DNA of 64,000 bases, taken from assembly GCF_020179475.1 (NCBI RefSeq), contig NZ_JAILXZ010000003.1, positions 372,001-436,000 of the forward strand. Direction: 5' to 3'. The DNA comes from Novosphingobium huizhouense. Its GTDB lineage: Bacteria > Pseudomonadota > Alphaproteobacteria > Sphingomonadales > Sphingomonadaceae. The notes under the pieces were generated by a model, which saw nothing but the letters and a program-made list of their open reading frames with translations, made no database searches and had not been told where the DNA came from. Made by a program: the position numbers and the translations under genes. Shown here in pieces: positions 9,708-19,035 of the stretch; position 1 is the stretch's first letter, and every line of letters starts with the position of its first letter.

Positions 9708-9777
9708 CTGGGATCCTCCATGCGGCGGGTCCTGCCCCGTCTCGTTGCCGGAGGTATCGCGACCCACCCCTGCTTAG

Positions 9778-9793
9778 TCAATCGAGCGATTAA
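9778..9793. promoter_or_regulatory. Palindromic operator upstream of acyl-CoA dehydrogenase
   Basis: TCAATC-GAGC-GATTAA is a dyad with five of six arm positions matched, located 71 bp before the acyl-CoA dehydrogenase start at 9707. A near-identical element, TTAATC-ACGC-GATTAA, lies 69 bp before the acyl-CoA dehydrogenase start at 26819. Size and symmetry suit a TetR-family acyl-CoA sensor, but no such regulator gene is in the window. The rest of the 9708-9935 gap shows no gene. Confidence 0.55.
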
Positions 9794-9935
9794 TGCTGAG
9801 CACAACCCTCGCAACCTCCGCCGGGAGCAAAACGCTGCTTTGCCGGTTGAGCGCGGCGGCGACACGCGCCACAGACTTTATGTAACCGGACCTGATGGAC
9901 TGGGTGAAGCCCGGCAACGTGGGGGCATCGAATTC

Positions 9936-10997
9936 ATGATCGAACGCACGAGACTTGAAGCAGGCGGCCTGGTCGCTTTCGTCGGGCTGGTGACAGCCGG
10001 ATTCATTGCCGTCGTTGGCGATTTCCTTGGCGCCATGTTCTGGGCGGCCGTTGCCGGGATCATGTTCCAGCCGCTGTTCCAGCGCGTGACCGGAACGCTC
10101 GGCGGACGTCGCAGTCTTGGTGCAGCGGTCACGCTTCTGGTGATCACCGTCGCCGTCATCCTGCCGCTGTTGCTGATTGGCAGCATGATCCTCGACCAGG
10201 CGGCGGGAGTTTACGCTTCGGTTCGCGATGGGCAGATCGACTTCGCTCGCTATTTCGACCAGATTCACGATGCGCTGCCGCGGCGGTTGCAGGACCTCGC
10301 CGATCGGCAGGGTCTTGGCAGCTTCGAGCGGATGCGCCGGCAGGTGTCGGCGGCGCTCGGCGGCAGTGTCAGCGTCCTCGCCAACGAAGCGCTGTCGTTC
10401 GGGCGCAACGCCGCTCAGTTCCTGCTGGTGTTCAGCGTCGGACTTTATGTGACCTACTTCATCCTGCGCGACGGAACCGACATCGGTCGGGCGCTGGTCC
10501 GCGCGGCCCCGCTCGAACGCGAAGTCGCGGAGCGGCTGGCGGACCGCTTCGTCACCGTGACGCGCGCGACGGTGAAGGGCTCGGTGCTCGTCGCGATGGC
10601 GCAGGGCGCGCTCGGAGCAGCGACCTTCGCGCTCGTCGGTGTGCCCGCCGCAATGCTCTGGGGACTGATCATGGCCTTCGCCGCGCTGCTGCCGGCAATC
10701 GGCCCGGCGATCGTATGGATTCCCGTGGCGATCTATCAGCTAGCGACCGGCCAGGTCTGGCAGGCGATGGTGGTGATCTTCTCGGGCGTTGCCGTGGTCG
10801 GCATGGTCGACAACCTGCTGCGCCCGCTGCTGGTCGGTCGCGATACGGGAATTCCCGACTGGCTGGTCCTGCTCTCGACCCTGGGTGGCATTGCTCTGAT
10901 GGGCATCAGCGGCGTGGTTGCCGGACCGATCGTCGCCGCACTGTTCCTGTGCGGCTGGGAGATCCTGACCGAGGAGCGCGAACGTCAGGCGGCCTGA
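9936..10997 (+). CDS. AI-2E family transporter (PF01594-type inner-membrane permease)
   Basis: 353-residue integral membrane protein with about 7-8 hydrophobic segments: paired helices near the N-terminus (residues ~8-60), one near 60-85, a large periplasmic loop (~90-160), and a conserved C-terminal helix bundle with VPAAMLWGLIMAFAALLPAIGPAIVW and DNLLRPLLVG. This is the AI-2E/PerM family, whose members export diverse small molecules or act in Na+/H+ exchange. The name does not imply autoinducer transport here. The start at 9936 gives the family N-terminus. It is convergent with dcd (12 bp apart). Confidence 0.9.
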   Translation: MIERTRLEAGGLVAFVGLVTAGFIAVVGDFLGAMFWAAVAGIMFQPLFQRVTGTLGGRRSLGAAVTLLVITVAVILPLLLIGSMILDQAAGVYASVRDGQIDFARYFDQIHDALPRRLQDLADRQGLGSFERMRRQVSAALGGSVSVLANEALSFGRNAAQFLLVFSVGLYVTYFILRDGTDIGRALVRAAPLEREVAERLADRFVTVTRATVKGSVLVAMAQGALGAATFALVGVPAAMLWGLIMAFAALLPAIGPAIVWIPVAIYQLATGQVWQAMVVIFSGVAVVGMVDNLLRPLLVGRDTGIPDWLVLLSTLGGIALMGISGVVAGPIVAALFLCGWEILTEERERQAA

Positions 10998-11009
10998 CGC
11001 TCCCTGGCG

Positions 11010-11564
11010 TCAGAGCCGGGGCAGTGTCACGCCGCGCTGGCCCATGTACTTGCCCGCGCGGTCGGCGTAGCTGACCTCGCAGGGCTCGTTGCCCTGCAGG
11101 AACAGGAACTGACAGGCACCCTCGTTGGCGTAGATCTTTGCGGGCAAGGGCGTGGTATTCGAAAATTCGAGGGTTACGTGCCCTTCCCAGCCCGGCTCGA
11201 GCGGGGTGACGTTCACGATGATACCACACCGGGCATAGGTGCTCTTGCCGAGGCAGATGACGAGCACGTCGCGCGGCACGCGGAAGTATTCGACCGTCCG
11301 CGCCAGCGCGAAGGAATTGGGCGGGATGACGCAGACGTCGGTCTTGCGATCGACGAACGAATTCGAAGCGAAGTCCTTGGGATCGACCACCGCCGAATCG
11401 ACATTGGTGAAGATCTTGAATTCGTCGGCAACGCGGGCATCGTAGCCATAGGACGATAGTCCGTAGCTGATGCAGCCGTCGCGTTGCTGGCGCTCGACGA
11501 ATGGCTCGATCATGCCTTCGCCGATCGCCTTGTCGCGGATCCACTTGTCGGAAAGAATGGCCAA
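11010..11564 (-). CDS. dcd: dCTP deaminase
   Basis: Deaminates dCTP to dUTP, feeding dTMP synthesis. The 184-residue product has the trimeric dUTPase-like fold with [13 protein letters not shown], the [15 protein letters not shown] segment, [10 protein letters not shown] and the catalytic-site stretch [19 protein letters not shown]. The start is a TTG codon at 11564, chosen because it yields the conserved N-terminus [20 protein letters not shown] lies just upstream, while ATG/GTG options further upstream add unrelated sequence. It sits 23 bp after cdd on the same strand, forming a pyrimidine salvage pair. Confidence 0.95.
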   Translation of the reverse strand: MAILSDKWIRDKAIGEGMIEPFVERQQRDGCISYGLSSYGYDARVADEFKIFTNVDSAVVDPKDFASNSFVDRKTDVCVIPPNSFALARTVEYFRVPRDVLVICLGKSTYARCGIIVNVTPLEPGWEGHVTLEFSNTTPLPAKIYANEGACQFLFLQGNEPCEVSYADRAGKYMGQRGVTLPRL

Positions 11565-11587
11565 CCCTGCCCCCGGAACTGATCTCG

Positions 11588-12019
11588 TCAGCCCAGTTGC
11601 GTTGGGCCGAACGCATCGGGCAATAGCACCGAAAGTCGTGTTTCCAACACTTCCTTGGGACCGATGCACAGGACGACCGGGTCGGTCCCGCCGAGAGCGG
11701 CGATTTCGTGAAGCACCTGGCGGCACCGGCCGCACGGCGTAATCGCGGAATCGATCCGGCCTGCAGGGCCACCGAGAACCGCCACGGCGACAAGGCCGCC
11801 GCGGCGCCCGGCATGCGCCGCGATCGCGCAGGCAACCGTTTCAGCGCAGAGCGAAAGGCCATAGCTCGCATTCTCGACGTTGGCGCCCGTTATGATCGCG
11901 CCGTCCTCGAACAGCAGCGCCGCGCCGACGTGGAACCCGGAATAGGGTGCATAGGCGCTGTCCATCGCCGTGCGGGCGGCAGCGATCAATGCATCGCGCG
12001 ATGTGCCGGATATTGTCAT
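11588..12019 (-). CDS. cdd: Cytidine deaminase
   Basis: 143-residue zinc enzyme converting (deoxy)cytidine to (deoxy)uridine. The zinc and catalytic motifs are present: [17 protein letters not shown] supplies one Cys ligand and the catalytic Glu, and [10 protein letters not shown] supplies two more Cys, as in the short tetrameric enzymes. The start at 12019 overlaps the stop of the upstream GH25-like gene by 4 bp, so the two are translationally coupled. Next downstream is dcd, another deaminase of the same pathway. Confidence 0.93.
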   Translation of the reverse strand: MTISGTSRDALIAAARTAMDSAYAPYSGFHVGAALLFEDGAIITGANVENASYGLSLCAETVACAIAAHAGRRGGLVAVAVLGGPAGRIDSAITPCGRCRQVLHEIAALGGTDPVVLCIGPKEVLETRLSVLLPDAFGPTQLG

Positions 12020-12711
12020 GGCGCAGCGACCACCCATCGCACCGGTGCATCGAGCCCCGCGACGCGGGCGCGGCGCGAAGCGGTCCACATGACGAAAGGC
12101 CGTCCCGCATAGCCCGGGGCGAGATAGTCCTGCACCAGCCACAGGTTACGGTCCAGCAGCGCCGCGAGATGGTAACGCGCCTCGATCGCGCGCGTCGGCA
12201 TCAGGATTGCCGCCTTGCCCACGTGCTTCTCAACCTGGTTGAGGAAGGTGGTCAGCTCGCTCTGGAGGGCCGCTTCACCCGGCGGCTCGGGGCACGAGCG
12301 CGAATCGATATCGAGCGCGACCGCCGGCGGCAGGAGATCCTTCTCGCGCGGGACCGTGGTCACGAAGTTCGCGGCCTGCGCATCGGCGGGCGCGCACAGG
12401 TCATAGACGTGAACCGCGCCGGCCTGCATTCCCGCGGATCGAACCGCGTCGATGCCCTCGCCGAACATGGGATCGCGCCGGTCGCGGCCCTCGCTCGCGG
12501 TCAGGTAAACGAAGTCTGCGCCGTCACCCTTGATCGTGCGCCACTCCGCCGGCCCGTCGTGCTCGTCGAGCCACAGGCCCTGGACCGGGAACCGCGCGCG
12601 GTCGGGTCGCCAGATGCGCGCCTGCCACCAGAGCGCGCCGGCACAGGCGAGCGCGATCACCAGCAATGCAAGGAGCAGGCGCTTTTGCACCTTGGTTCGC
12701 TTGGTCGTCAT
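12016..12711 (-). CDS. GH25 lysozyme-like membrane-anchored protein with altered active site
   Basis: 231 residues. An N-terminal signal anchor (residues ~11-29, LLLALLVIALACAGALWW) is followed by a domain resembling glycoside hydrolase family 25 muramidases: GLWLDEHDGPAEWRTIKGDG, FVYLTASEG.DRRDPMF, GAVHVYDLC and PAVALDIDS. In active GH25 enzymes the first strand carries an Asp (G-x-D-V-S) and the central motif is D-x-E; here these read GLWLDEHD and LDIDS, so the proton-donating Glu seems to be Asp. It may be weakly active or non-catalytic. The stop overlaps cdd by 4 bp, a pairing with no obvious functional logic. Confidence 0.7.
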   Translation of the reverse strand: MTTKRTKVQKRLLLALLVIALACAGALWWQARIWRPDRARFPVQGLWLDEHDGPAEWRTIKGDGADFVYLTASEGRDRRDPMFGEGIDAVRSAGMQAGAVHVYDLCAPADAQAANFVTTVPREKDLLPPAVALDIDSRSCPEPPGEAALQSELTTFLNQVEKHVGKAAILMPTRAIEARYHLAALLDRNLWLVQDYLAPGYAGRPFVMWTASRRARVAGLDAPVRWVVAAP

Positions 12712-12743
12712 GACGTGAAGATGCGCCCCGAATCCGGTCTGTT

Positions 12744-13226
12744 TCAGCCCCTGATATGCAGCACGCAGATCAGGGTAAAGAGCCGGCGCGCGGTGGCGAA
12801 GTCGGTTTCGATCTTGCCTTCGAAGCGTTCGAGCAACAATTCGGCGGCGCCGTTGTGGACTCCCCTGCGCGCCATGTCGATCGTCTCGATTTCCTGGGCG
12901 GTCGCGCGGCGGATCGCCTGGTAGTAGGAATCGCAGATCGCGAAGTAGTCCTTGATCGGCCGCCGAAACCGGCCGAGGCCGAGGATGATCGTCTCGAGAA
13001 GGGTCGCATCCTCGTCCGAAACCGCGAGCGCCAGCCTGCCGTCTTCGACCGAAAGCCGCAGACGGTAGGGGCCGGTATGTCCGGCCTCGAACGGGCGCAG
13101 CGGCTTGAAGGTATTTTCCTCGATCAGGTCGAAGATCGCGATCCGCCGCTCCTGCTCGATATCGGCATTGCGCCAGATGATCGTCGCCTCATCGAGTTCG
13201 ATATGCGAAATGCGCGGGTCCGCCAT
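12744..13226 (-). CDS. UPF0262 family protein
   Basis: 160-residue cytoplasmic protein of the uncharacterised UPF0262 family, which is largely confined to alphaproteobacteria. The conserved core is present: ISHIELDE near the N-terminus, the central PYRLRLSVEDGRLALAV, then PIKDYFAICDSYYQAIR and an HNGAAELLLERFEGKIETDF C-terminus. No enzymatic motif or membrane segment is visible. It is divergent from dnaB, with ~100 bp between them, and precedes the GH25-like/cdd/dcd series on the same strand. Function unknown. Confidence 0.85.
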   Translation of the reverse strand: MADPRISHIELDEATIIWRNADIEQERRIAIFDLIEENTFKPLRPFEAGHTGPYRLRLSVEDGRLALAVSDEDATLLETIILGLGRFRRPIKDYFAICDSYYQAIRRATAQEIETIDMARRGVHNGAAELLLERFEGKIETDFATARRLFTLICVLHIRG

Positions 13227-13330
13227 GGGGCAGTGTGTTTCGCAGACGCAACCGCCGCCCGCAAGCCCTCCCCGCTATCCACAGGCTGCGCGCCTTGCGC
13301 TTACCCGTGCCGCTCGGGCACAAAGGAGCG

Positions 13331-14842
13331 ATGGCAGCCAGCGAAGCAATCCTCATGCGCGAACCCGACCAGACGCGCGCCCTTCCCTCCAACGTCGAAG
13401 CCGAGGCTGCCTTCCTCGGCGCGGTGCTGATCGACAACCGTATCCTCGAGGAACTGACCAGCCCGCTCAAGGCAGAGCACTTCCACGCCGCGGTGCACGG
13501 CCGCGTGTTCGAGCGCATCCAGGCGCTGATCGACCGCAAGGCAGTGGTCACTCCTGTCACGCTGAAACCCTACTTCGAAAGCGACGAGGGACTCAGGGAA
13601 CTCGGCGGCACCGCCTATCTCGCCCGGCTCACCGCCGATGGCCAGGGCCTGCTCAACCCCCGCGAGCTGGCCGAACAGATCTACGACCTTGCGCTGCTGC
13701 GCGAGCTGATCACTGTCGGTCGCACGCTCGTCGAGCAGGCGATGGACACCAGCGAATCGGTCGCGCCGCTCCAGCAGATCGAACTCGCCGAAGCCTCGCT
13801 CTACAAGGTTGCCGAAGGCGCGCAGACCGGCAGCGAAGCGCAATCGTTCGGCCAGGCGACGCGCGTCTCGCTCGAAATGATCGAGAAAGCGCTGCTTTCG
13901 GGCGGTCATATCTCGGGCAAGACGACCGGCCTCACCTCGGTCAACGAGAAGATCGGCGGCCTGCACGATTCCGACCTCATCATCCTCGCCGGCCGTCCCG
14001 GCATGGGCAAGACCTCGCTGGTCACCAACATCGCCTTCAACGCCGCCGACAGGCTGCGTCGCGACCTGGCAGACGGCATCGCCCTCAAGGACTCGGTTGG
14101 CGCCGCGGTCGCCTTCTTCAGCCTCGAAATGAGCGCGGACCAGCTCGCCACGCGCATCCTCGCGGAGCAATCGGGAATCAGCTCCGAAGCCCTGCGCATG
14201 GGCCGGATCAGCCGCGACGAATTCCAGCAGCTCTCATTCGCGAGCCAGCGCCTGGCGGAGTTGCCGCTCTACATCGACGATACGCCCGCGCTCACGATCG
14301 GCAGCTTGCGCGCCCGCGCGCGGCGCCTGAAGCGACGGCACGACATCGGCCTGATCATCGTCGACTACCTGCAACTGCTGCAGGGATCTGGCCGGAGCGA
14401 CAACCGCGTCAACGAAATTTCGGAAATCTCCCGCGGGCTCAAGACCCTTGCAAAGGAGCTTTCGGTCCCGGTGATCGCGCTCTCGCAGCTGAGCCGCGCG
14501 GTCGAGCAACGCGACGACAAGCGCCCGATGCTCTCGGACCTGCGCGAATCGGGCTCGATCGAACAGGACGCCGACATGGTCTGGTTCGTCTTCCGCGAGG
14601 ACTACTATGTCGCAGCGAAGGAGCCGAAGGTCCCGCAGGGCAACGACGATCCCAAGGTGCAGGAAGCACATGCCGCCTGGCAGGCCGAGATGGAGCGGGT
14701 CTATGGGCTTGCCGAGCTGATCGTGGCGAAGCAGCGCCATGGCTCGACCGGCAAGGTCCGCCTGCGCTTCGAATCGCGGATCACGCGCTTCAGCGACCTC
14801 GCGTCCGACGACCTGCGCGCCGCCTACGGCAACGACGAGTAA
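13331..14842 (+). CDS. dnaB: Replicative DNA helicase
   Basis: Hexameric helicase that unwinds the chromosome at the replication fork. The 503-residue product has the N-terminal DnaB domain (residues ~15-120, [17 protein letters not shown]), the RecA-like motor with Walker [10 protein letters not shown] (~220), [14 protein letters not shown], the Walker B strand [12 protein letters not shown], and the [10 protein letters not shown]...[12 protein letters not shown] motifs. The length is normal and no intein is seen. The ATG at 13331 has AAAGGAG only 2 nt away; the next ATG at 13355 is an alternative, giving PSNVE nearer the N-terminus. Confidence 0.96.
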   Translation: MAASEAILMREPDQTRALPSNVEAEAAFLGAVLIDNRILEELTSPLKAEHFHAAVHGRVFERIQALIDRKAVVTPVTLKPYFESDEGLRELGGTAYLARLTADGQGLLNPRELAEQIYDLALLRELITVGRTLVEQAMDTSESVAPLQQIELAEASLYKVAEGAQTGSEAQSFGQATRVSLEMIEKALLSGGHISGKTTGLTSVNEKIGGLHDSDLIILAGRPGMGKTSLVTNIAFNAADRLRRDLADGIALKDSVGAAVAFFSLEMSADQLATRILAEQSGISSEALRMGRISRDEFQQLSFASQRLAELPLYIDDTPALTIGSLRARARRLKRRHDIGLIIVDYLQLLQGSGRSDNRVNEISEISRGLKTLAKELSVPVIALSQLSRAVEQRDDKRPMLSDLRESGSIEQDADMVWFVFREDYYVAAKEPKVPQGNDDPKVQEAHAAWQAEMERVYGLAELIVAKQRHGSTGKVRLRFESRITRFSDLASDDLRAAYGNDE

Positions 14843-14942
14843 CGGAAAGCCGACCGCAAACCGCCGTTTCCTTGACTTTGCGGCCCCATCGCTCTACCTG
14901 CTGCGCTTTCCATCCTTCCTGGTTATGATCGGAGTGCCCCCG

Positions 14943-15287
14943 ATGGCGCGCGTTACCGTCGAAGATTGCGTCGACAAGGTTCCCAACCGTTTCGATCTGG
15001 TCCTGCTCGCGGCCGAGCGCGCCCGCGCGATTTCGGGCGGCGCGGAGCTCACCGTCGATCGCGACCGTGACAAGAACCCGGTGGTGGCGCTACGCGAAAT
15101 CGCCGACGAAACCGTGCGCCCCGCTGTGCTGAAGGAAAACCTGATCCAGTCGCTGCAGCGCGTCCTTCCCGAGGACGACGACGAGGTCGACGAGATCGGC
15201 TCGCTGTCGCAGTCGGCCGAAGCGCTGCGGATCACCGCTGCCGCGCCGGTGCGCAACACCTCGCTGGGCGCCGACTACGACGGCTGA
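14943..15287 (+). CDS. rpoZ: RNA polymerase omega subunit
   Basis: 114 residues. The small RNAP subunit assists beta-prime folding and ppGpp binding. The N-terminus [30 protein letters not shown] is diagnostic, and the [13 protein letters not shown] helix follows. The tail is longer and acidic ([11 protein letters not shown]), as is usual in alphaproteobacteria. The ATG at 14943 is the family start; upstream in-frame sequence is not conserved-looking. It lies 100 bp after dnaB and 100 bp before the SUV3-like helicase. The spoT/rel gene that often neighbours rpoZ is not here. Confidence 0.95.
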   Translation: MARVTVEDCVDKVPNRFDLVLLAAERARAISGGAELTVDRDRDKNPVVALREIADETVRPAVLKENLIQSLQRVLPEDDDEVDEIGSLSQSAEALRITAAAPVRNTSLGADYDG

Positions 15288-15386
15288 CGCCACGGCCGCC
15301 GTCTGGCGGAATGGCATCGAAAGGCGCCGGGGATAAAATTCCGGCACGTTCTTGCGTGCGCGCTGCGCGCTCGCCACATTTCCTCC

Positions 15387-17945
15387 ATGGCCGGCCCCCA
15401 GCATCCGCATGCGCGAGGCGACCGCAAGACGGTCAAGGCCGTCCTTGGGCCCACCAATACCGGCAAGACGCATCTCGCCATCGAGCGACTTTGCGCCCAT
15501 TCCTCCGGCGCCATCGGCTTTCCGCTGCGTCTTCTCGCCCGCGAAGTCTACGACCGCGTCTGCGCGATCAAGGGTGCACAGAACGTTGCGCTGATCACCG
15601 GCGAGGAGCGGATAGAACCCAAGGGCGCGCGCTGGCACCTGTGCACCGTGGAAGCGATGCCCAGCCGGCCCGACCTCGCCTTCGTCGCGCTCGACGAGGC
15701 CCAGCTTTCGGCAGACCCTGAGCGCGGCCACGTCTTCACCGACCGCCTCCTCAATACCCGCGGCCGCGAAGAGACGATGCTGCTCGGCTCGGCCACGCTC
15801 GAGCCGATGGTCAAAGCGCTGGTGCCCGAGGCGGAGATCATCACCAGACCCCGCTTTTCGACGCTGACCCACACCGAGCCCAAGAAGCTTTCCCGCATCC
15901 CGCCGCGCAGCGCGATCGTCGCCTTCAGCGCCGAACAGGTCTATGCGATGGCGGAAATGCTGCGCCGCTTCCGCGGCGGGGCCGCCGTGGTGATGGGCGC
16001 GCTTTCTCCGCAGACCCGCAACGCCCAGGTGGCGATGTACCAGGCGGGCGAAGTCGATTACCTCGTCGCCACCGACGCGATCGGCATGGGCCTCAACCTC
16101 GACGTCGCGCATGTCGCCTTTGCCGGACTGTCCAAGTACGATGGTCACCGCCACCGCCGGCTGACCACGGCAGAAATGGCGCAGATCGCCGGACGGGCAG
16201 GACGCCACCACAAGGACGGCACCTTCGGTGCGTTGGCGGGGATGGGCAGCCACGACCCCGAATTCGCGCCGGAAGAGGTCTATGCGATCGAGGAGCATCG
16301 CTTCCCGCCCCTCACCCGGCTGTTCTGGCGCGAGGCCGAACCCCGGTTCGATTCGCTCAAGCTCCTGATCGAAGACCTCGAAGCTCCGCCGTTCCGCCCC
16401 GAGCTCGCAACCCCGCCGCAGGCCATCGACCTCGCCGTGCTCAAGCGTCTCGCCGAAGACGACGAGATTGCCGCCAGCGTGCGTGGCCGCAGCTCCGTCT
16501 ACCGCTTCTGGCAGGCCTGTTCGCTGCCCGATTTCCGCCAGCAGGGCGCGGAGACCCACGCCCGCTTCGTCGCCCGGCTGTGGCAGGACCTGCGCCACGG
16601 CTACCTCGGCGCGGACTACGTCGCCCAGGCCATTGCCCAGCTCGACAATCCGGCAGGCGACATCGACACGCTGCAGGGCCGCATCGCCGCGATTCGCTCG
16701 TGGTCGTACATCGCCCAGCGCCCCGATTGGGTGTTGGCGCGCGACGAAATGGCCGCTCGCGCCCGCGCGGTCGAGACGCGCCTTTCCGATGCGCTCCATG
16801 GACGGCTGACCGAACGGTTCGTCAATCGGCGGACCACCGTGCTCATGCGCAAGGTCGGCGCCGACGCCGGGCTTTTGCCGGTGCGGCTGTCCGAGGCCGG
16901 CGCCGTGCTGGTGGATGACGAACCGATCGGCCACCTCGAAGGGTTTCGCTTCATCGTCGATCCGCTCGCGCGCGCATCGGACCGCAAGCTCCTGCTCGCC
17001 GCCGCCGAACGACACCTGCCCGGCTTGCTGCGCCAGCGGGTCGAGGCGCTCGGGCGCGATGCGCGCGACGCTGGTCACGAAGAGAATGCATCGCGACCGA
17101 TCCGGATCGAAGGCGACCGGATCGTCTGGCAGGGCGAGGCCGTCGCCCGGCTGGTTCGGGGCAAGACAATGCTCGCCCCCCGTCTCGCGCTGGAGCCCGC
17201 TCTTGCATCGCTTGCACCCGAAGCGCGCGATGCGCTCGAGAAGTCGCTCGCAGCATGGCTGTCGCGGCACCTCGCTCGCGCACTGGTGCCGCTGCGCAAG
17301 CTCGAAAGCGCAGGCGCCGCAGCCGAATCCGGTCCGGCCCTGCGCGCACTCCTGCTCCAGCTGGTCGAAGCAGGCGGTGTTCTCCCGCGCGCCGAGGCGA
17401 AGCTCGAGCGACTCGATGCTGCGCAACGCGAAAGCCTGCGCCGGCTGGGGGTGCGGGTCGGCTCGGTCGACCTGTTCGTTCCCGCGGCATTGAAGCCGGC
17501 AGCGCTCGCGATCTGGACCACGCTCGCCCGACTGCGCGGCATCGACCACCCACCGCTCGCCAACCCCATGCCGCCGGTGGTCGAAGGGCGCCAGCCGCCG
17601 CTCGGTTATCGCCGCGTAGGCGCCCAGTCGCTTCGCGTCGACATGGCGGAAAAGCTCATCCAGGTCGCGCACCGCGCGCGGGTCGGGGCACGAGCGCGGC
17701 GTTATTATCTCGACCCGGCGCTTGCCCGGTCGATGGGCCTCTCGACGGCCAGCTATGCCAACCTCCTGCGCGTTGCAGGGTTTCGCGTGGCGACGGGCCG
17801 CCCACTGGCGGATGGAGCTTTTGGGCCGCCGACGCCGCCGTTGTGGAACTGGCGACCGCCGAGCACCCGGCCAGCGACCGATCCGCCCGTCGCACCGCCA
17901 CCCGCGAACGGCGCGTTCGCCGTTCTTGCGGAGCTCATCCGCTGA
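15387..17945 (+). CDS. SUV3-type DEAD/DEAH-like RNA helicase
   Basis: 852-residue superfamily 2 helicase of the bacterial SUV3-like group. Motifs in order: Walker A GPTNTGKTH (residues ~21-29), LLAREVYDR, a DExx box DEAQLSADPERG, GSAT, then in the second RecA domain IVAFSAEQVY, ATDAIGMGLNLD and QIAGRAGRH. A long C-terminal region (~residues 330-852) contains SUV3-C-like sequence and a basic, proline-rich tail. The mitochondrial homologue unwinds RNA for decay; a role in RNA turnover is inferred for bacteria. Its TGA overlaps the ATG of the S4 gene (TGATG), so the two are coupled and may act together on RNA. Confidence 0.9.
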   Translation: MAGPQHPHARGDRKTVKAVLGPTNTGKTHLAIERLCAHSSGAIGFPLRLLAREVYDRVCAIKGAQNVALITGEERIEPKGARWHLCTVEAMPSRPDLAFVALDEAQLSADPERGHVFTDRLLNTRGREETMLLGSATLEPMVKALVPEAEIITRPRFSTLTHTEPKKLSRIPPRSAIVAFSAEQVYAMAEMLRRFRGGAAVVMGALSPQTRNAQVAMYQAGEVDYLVATDAIGMGLNLDVAHVAFAGLSKYDGHRHRRLTTAEMAQIAGRAGRHHKDGTFGALAGMGSHDPEFAPEEVYAIEEHRFPPLTRLFWREAEPRFDSLKLLIEDLEAPPFRPELATPPQAIDLAVLKRLAEDDEIAASVRGRSSVYRFWQACSLPDFRQQGAETHARFVARLWQDLRHGYLGADYVAQAIAQLDNPAGDIDTLQGRIAAIRSWSYIAQRPDWVLARDEMAARARAVETRLSDALHGRLTERFVNRRTTVLMRKVGADAGLLPVRLSEAGAVLVDDEPIGHLEGFRFIVDPLARASDRKLLLAAAERHLPGLLRQRVEALGRDARDAGHEENASRPIRIEGDRIVWQGEAVARLVRGKTMLAPRLALEPALASLAPEARDALEKSLAAWLSRHLARALVPLRKLESAGAAAESGPALRALLLQLVEAGGVLPRAEAKLERLDAAQRESLRRLGVRVGSVDLFVPAALKPAALAIWTTLARLRGIDHPPLANPMPPVVEGRQPPLGYRRVGAQSLRVDMAEKLIQVAHRARVGARARRYYLDPALARSMGLSTASYANLLRVAGFRVATGRPLADGAFGPPTPPLWNWRPPSTRPATDPPVAPPPANGAFAVLAELIR

Positions 17946-18226
17946 TGCGCATCGACAAGCTTCTCTGGTTCCTGCGGCTCGCCGCAACCCGTAGCCATGC
18001 CCACGACTGGGCGCTCGAAGGGCATATCCGGCTCAACGGCCGACGGATCGAGCGACCAAGCGCAACCGTTCGCCCCGGGGACGTACTGGTGCTGCCGACC
18101 CTGCGCGGCGTGCGGGTCATCGAGGTCGTCGCGATCCCCACCAGGCGCGGTCCCGCGCCCGAGGCGCAGGCCTGCTATCGCCAGATCGAACCGGCGATCG
18201 CCGCAAGCGTCCCAACGGATGCTTGA
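17945..18226 (+). CDS. S4-domain RNA-binding protein (Hsp15-like)
   Basis: 93 residues, nearly all one S4 RNA-binding domain: MRIDKLLWFLRLAATRSHA at the N-terminus and GHIRLNGRRI...PGDVLVLP in the core, as in HslR/Hsp15, which recycles stalled 50S-nascent chain complexes in E. coli. The C-terminus is short and less basic than in E. coli Hsp15. The start codon overlaps the helicase stop by one base. The consistent pairing with a SUV3-like helicase suggests a shared RNA-handling task; this is inference. Confidence 0.88.
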   Translation: MRIDKLLWFLRLAATRSHAHDWALEGHIRLNGRRIERPSATVRPGDVLVLPTLRGVRVIEVVAIPTRRGPAPEAQACYRQIEPAIAASVPTDA

Positions 18227-18290
18227 CGCCTGCCGCCAAACGCTTCTAGCACGACGGCAAACGATCAACGCCTGAGGGAACACCACCGCC

Positions 18291-18629
18291 ATGACTTATG
18301 TCGTCACCGACGCCTGCATCCGCTGCAAGTTCATGGATTGTGTCGAAGTCTGCCCCGTCGACTGCTTCTACGAGGGCGAGAACATGCTGGTGATCAACCC
18401 CAGCGAATGCATCGACTGCGGCGTGTGCGAACCCGAATGCCCGGCCGAGGCGATCCTGCCCGACACCGAGTCGGGTCTCGAGCAGTGGCTCGAGCTCAAC
18501 GCCAAGTACTCGGCCGAGTGGCCCAACATCACCGCCAAGAAGGACGCGCCCGCCGACGCCGACGAACACAAGGGTGAAGAAGGCAAGTTCGACAAGTACT
18601 TCTCGCCCGAGCCCGGCGAGGGAGACTGA
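18291..18629 (+). CDS. fdxA: Seven-iron ferredoxin (3Fe-4S/4Fe-4S)
   Basis: 112-residue soluble electron carrier. The first cluster region is [18 protein letters not shown] and the second [12 protein letters not shown], together the pattern of FdxA-type ferredoxins with one [3Fe-4S] and one [4Fe-4S] cluster. The acidic C-terminal extension after residue ~60 is typical of alphaproteobacterial FdxA. It lies 64 bp after the S4 gene and is followed by a 406 bp gap before carD; the fdxA-carD order is common in this class. Confidence 0.96.
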   Translation: MTYVVTDACIRCKFMDCVEVCPVDCFYEGENMLVINPSECIDCGVCEPECPAEAILPDTESGLEQWLELNAKYSAEWPNITAKKDAPADADEHKGEEGKFDKYFSPEPGEGD

Positions 18630-18792
18630 CCCTTCGCCGCCGGTTCGAGCGGATCGCCCGACGATTCGCTCCTCCGGTCGAAGCGCCGGGTCCGACCACA
18701 GGGTATCCCGTCCGTCGCGAGCCACAGAGCTGTTATCCCGCCGGTTGCCTTGGCTTTTGCCCCAGGATGACCGCGATTTAACGCGTCCGGGT

Positions 18793-18822
18793 CTGGCAAT
18801 TTTATTACAGTGCTGCTATATA
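18793..18822 (+). promoter_or_regulatory. Candidate promoter for carD
   Basis: Within the 406 bp fdxA-carD gap, an AT-rich patch contains CTGGCA (18793-18798), then an 18 nt spacer and TATATA (18817-18822). It is the only promoter-like sequence I see in the gap and would give a leader of about 205 nt before carD. The -35 match is weak, so this is a candidate only. No credible gene lies in the gap. Confidence 0.35.
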
Positions 18823-18888
18823 GGTTGCACGCGCCGGGCAGACTTGTCTCTGTTCCGGCGCCTTTTCAACACGAGAAGGCAGGACAAG

Positions 18889-18942
18889 CGGCAAACGCAT
18901 CGCAAAGGGATCGCCGACCGAATCGCAGACGGTCGTTTGCCG
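18889..18942 (+). other. Inverted repeat in the carD leader
   Basis: CGGCAAACG (18889-18897) and its exact reverse complement CGTTTGCCG (18934-18942) flank a 36 nt loop in the predicted carD 5' leader, about 95 nt before the start codon. It could form a stem in the mRNA. There is no U-tract after it, so it is not an intrinsic terminator. Confidence 0.4.
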
Positions 18943-19035
18943 GACCTCTCCCCTAAGGGCCCGGACCTTGTGCAGGAAGGATGGTTCTTCCATCCGAGGC
19001 CGTTCTGTACCCTGCCTGCGTCGAAAGGATAAGCA

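Noticed and set aside
9063..9935. Upstream extension of the AI-2E transporter frame
   Set aside because: It is antisense to the acyl-CoA dehydrogenase; conserved sequence begins at 9936.
11588..12019. Cytidine deaminase CAET instead of CAER as an anomaly
   Set aside because: As far as I recall this variant is common in alphaproteobacterial Cdd, so it is not unusual.
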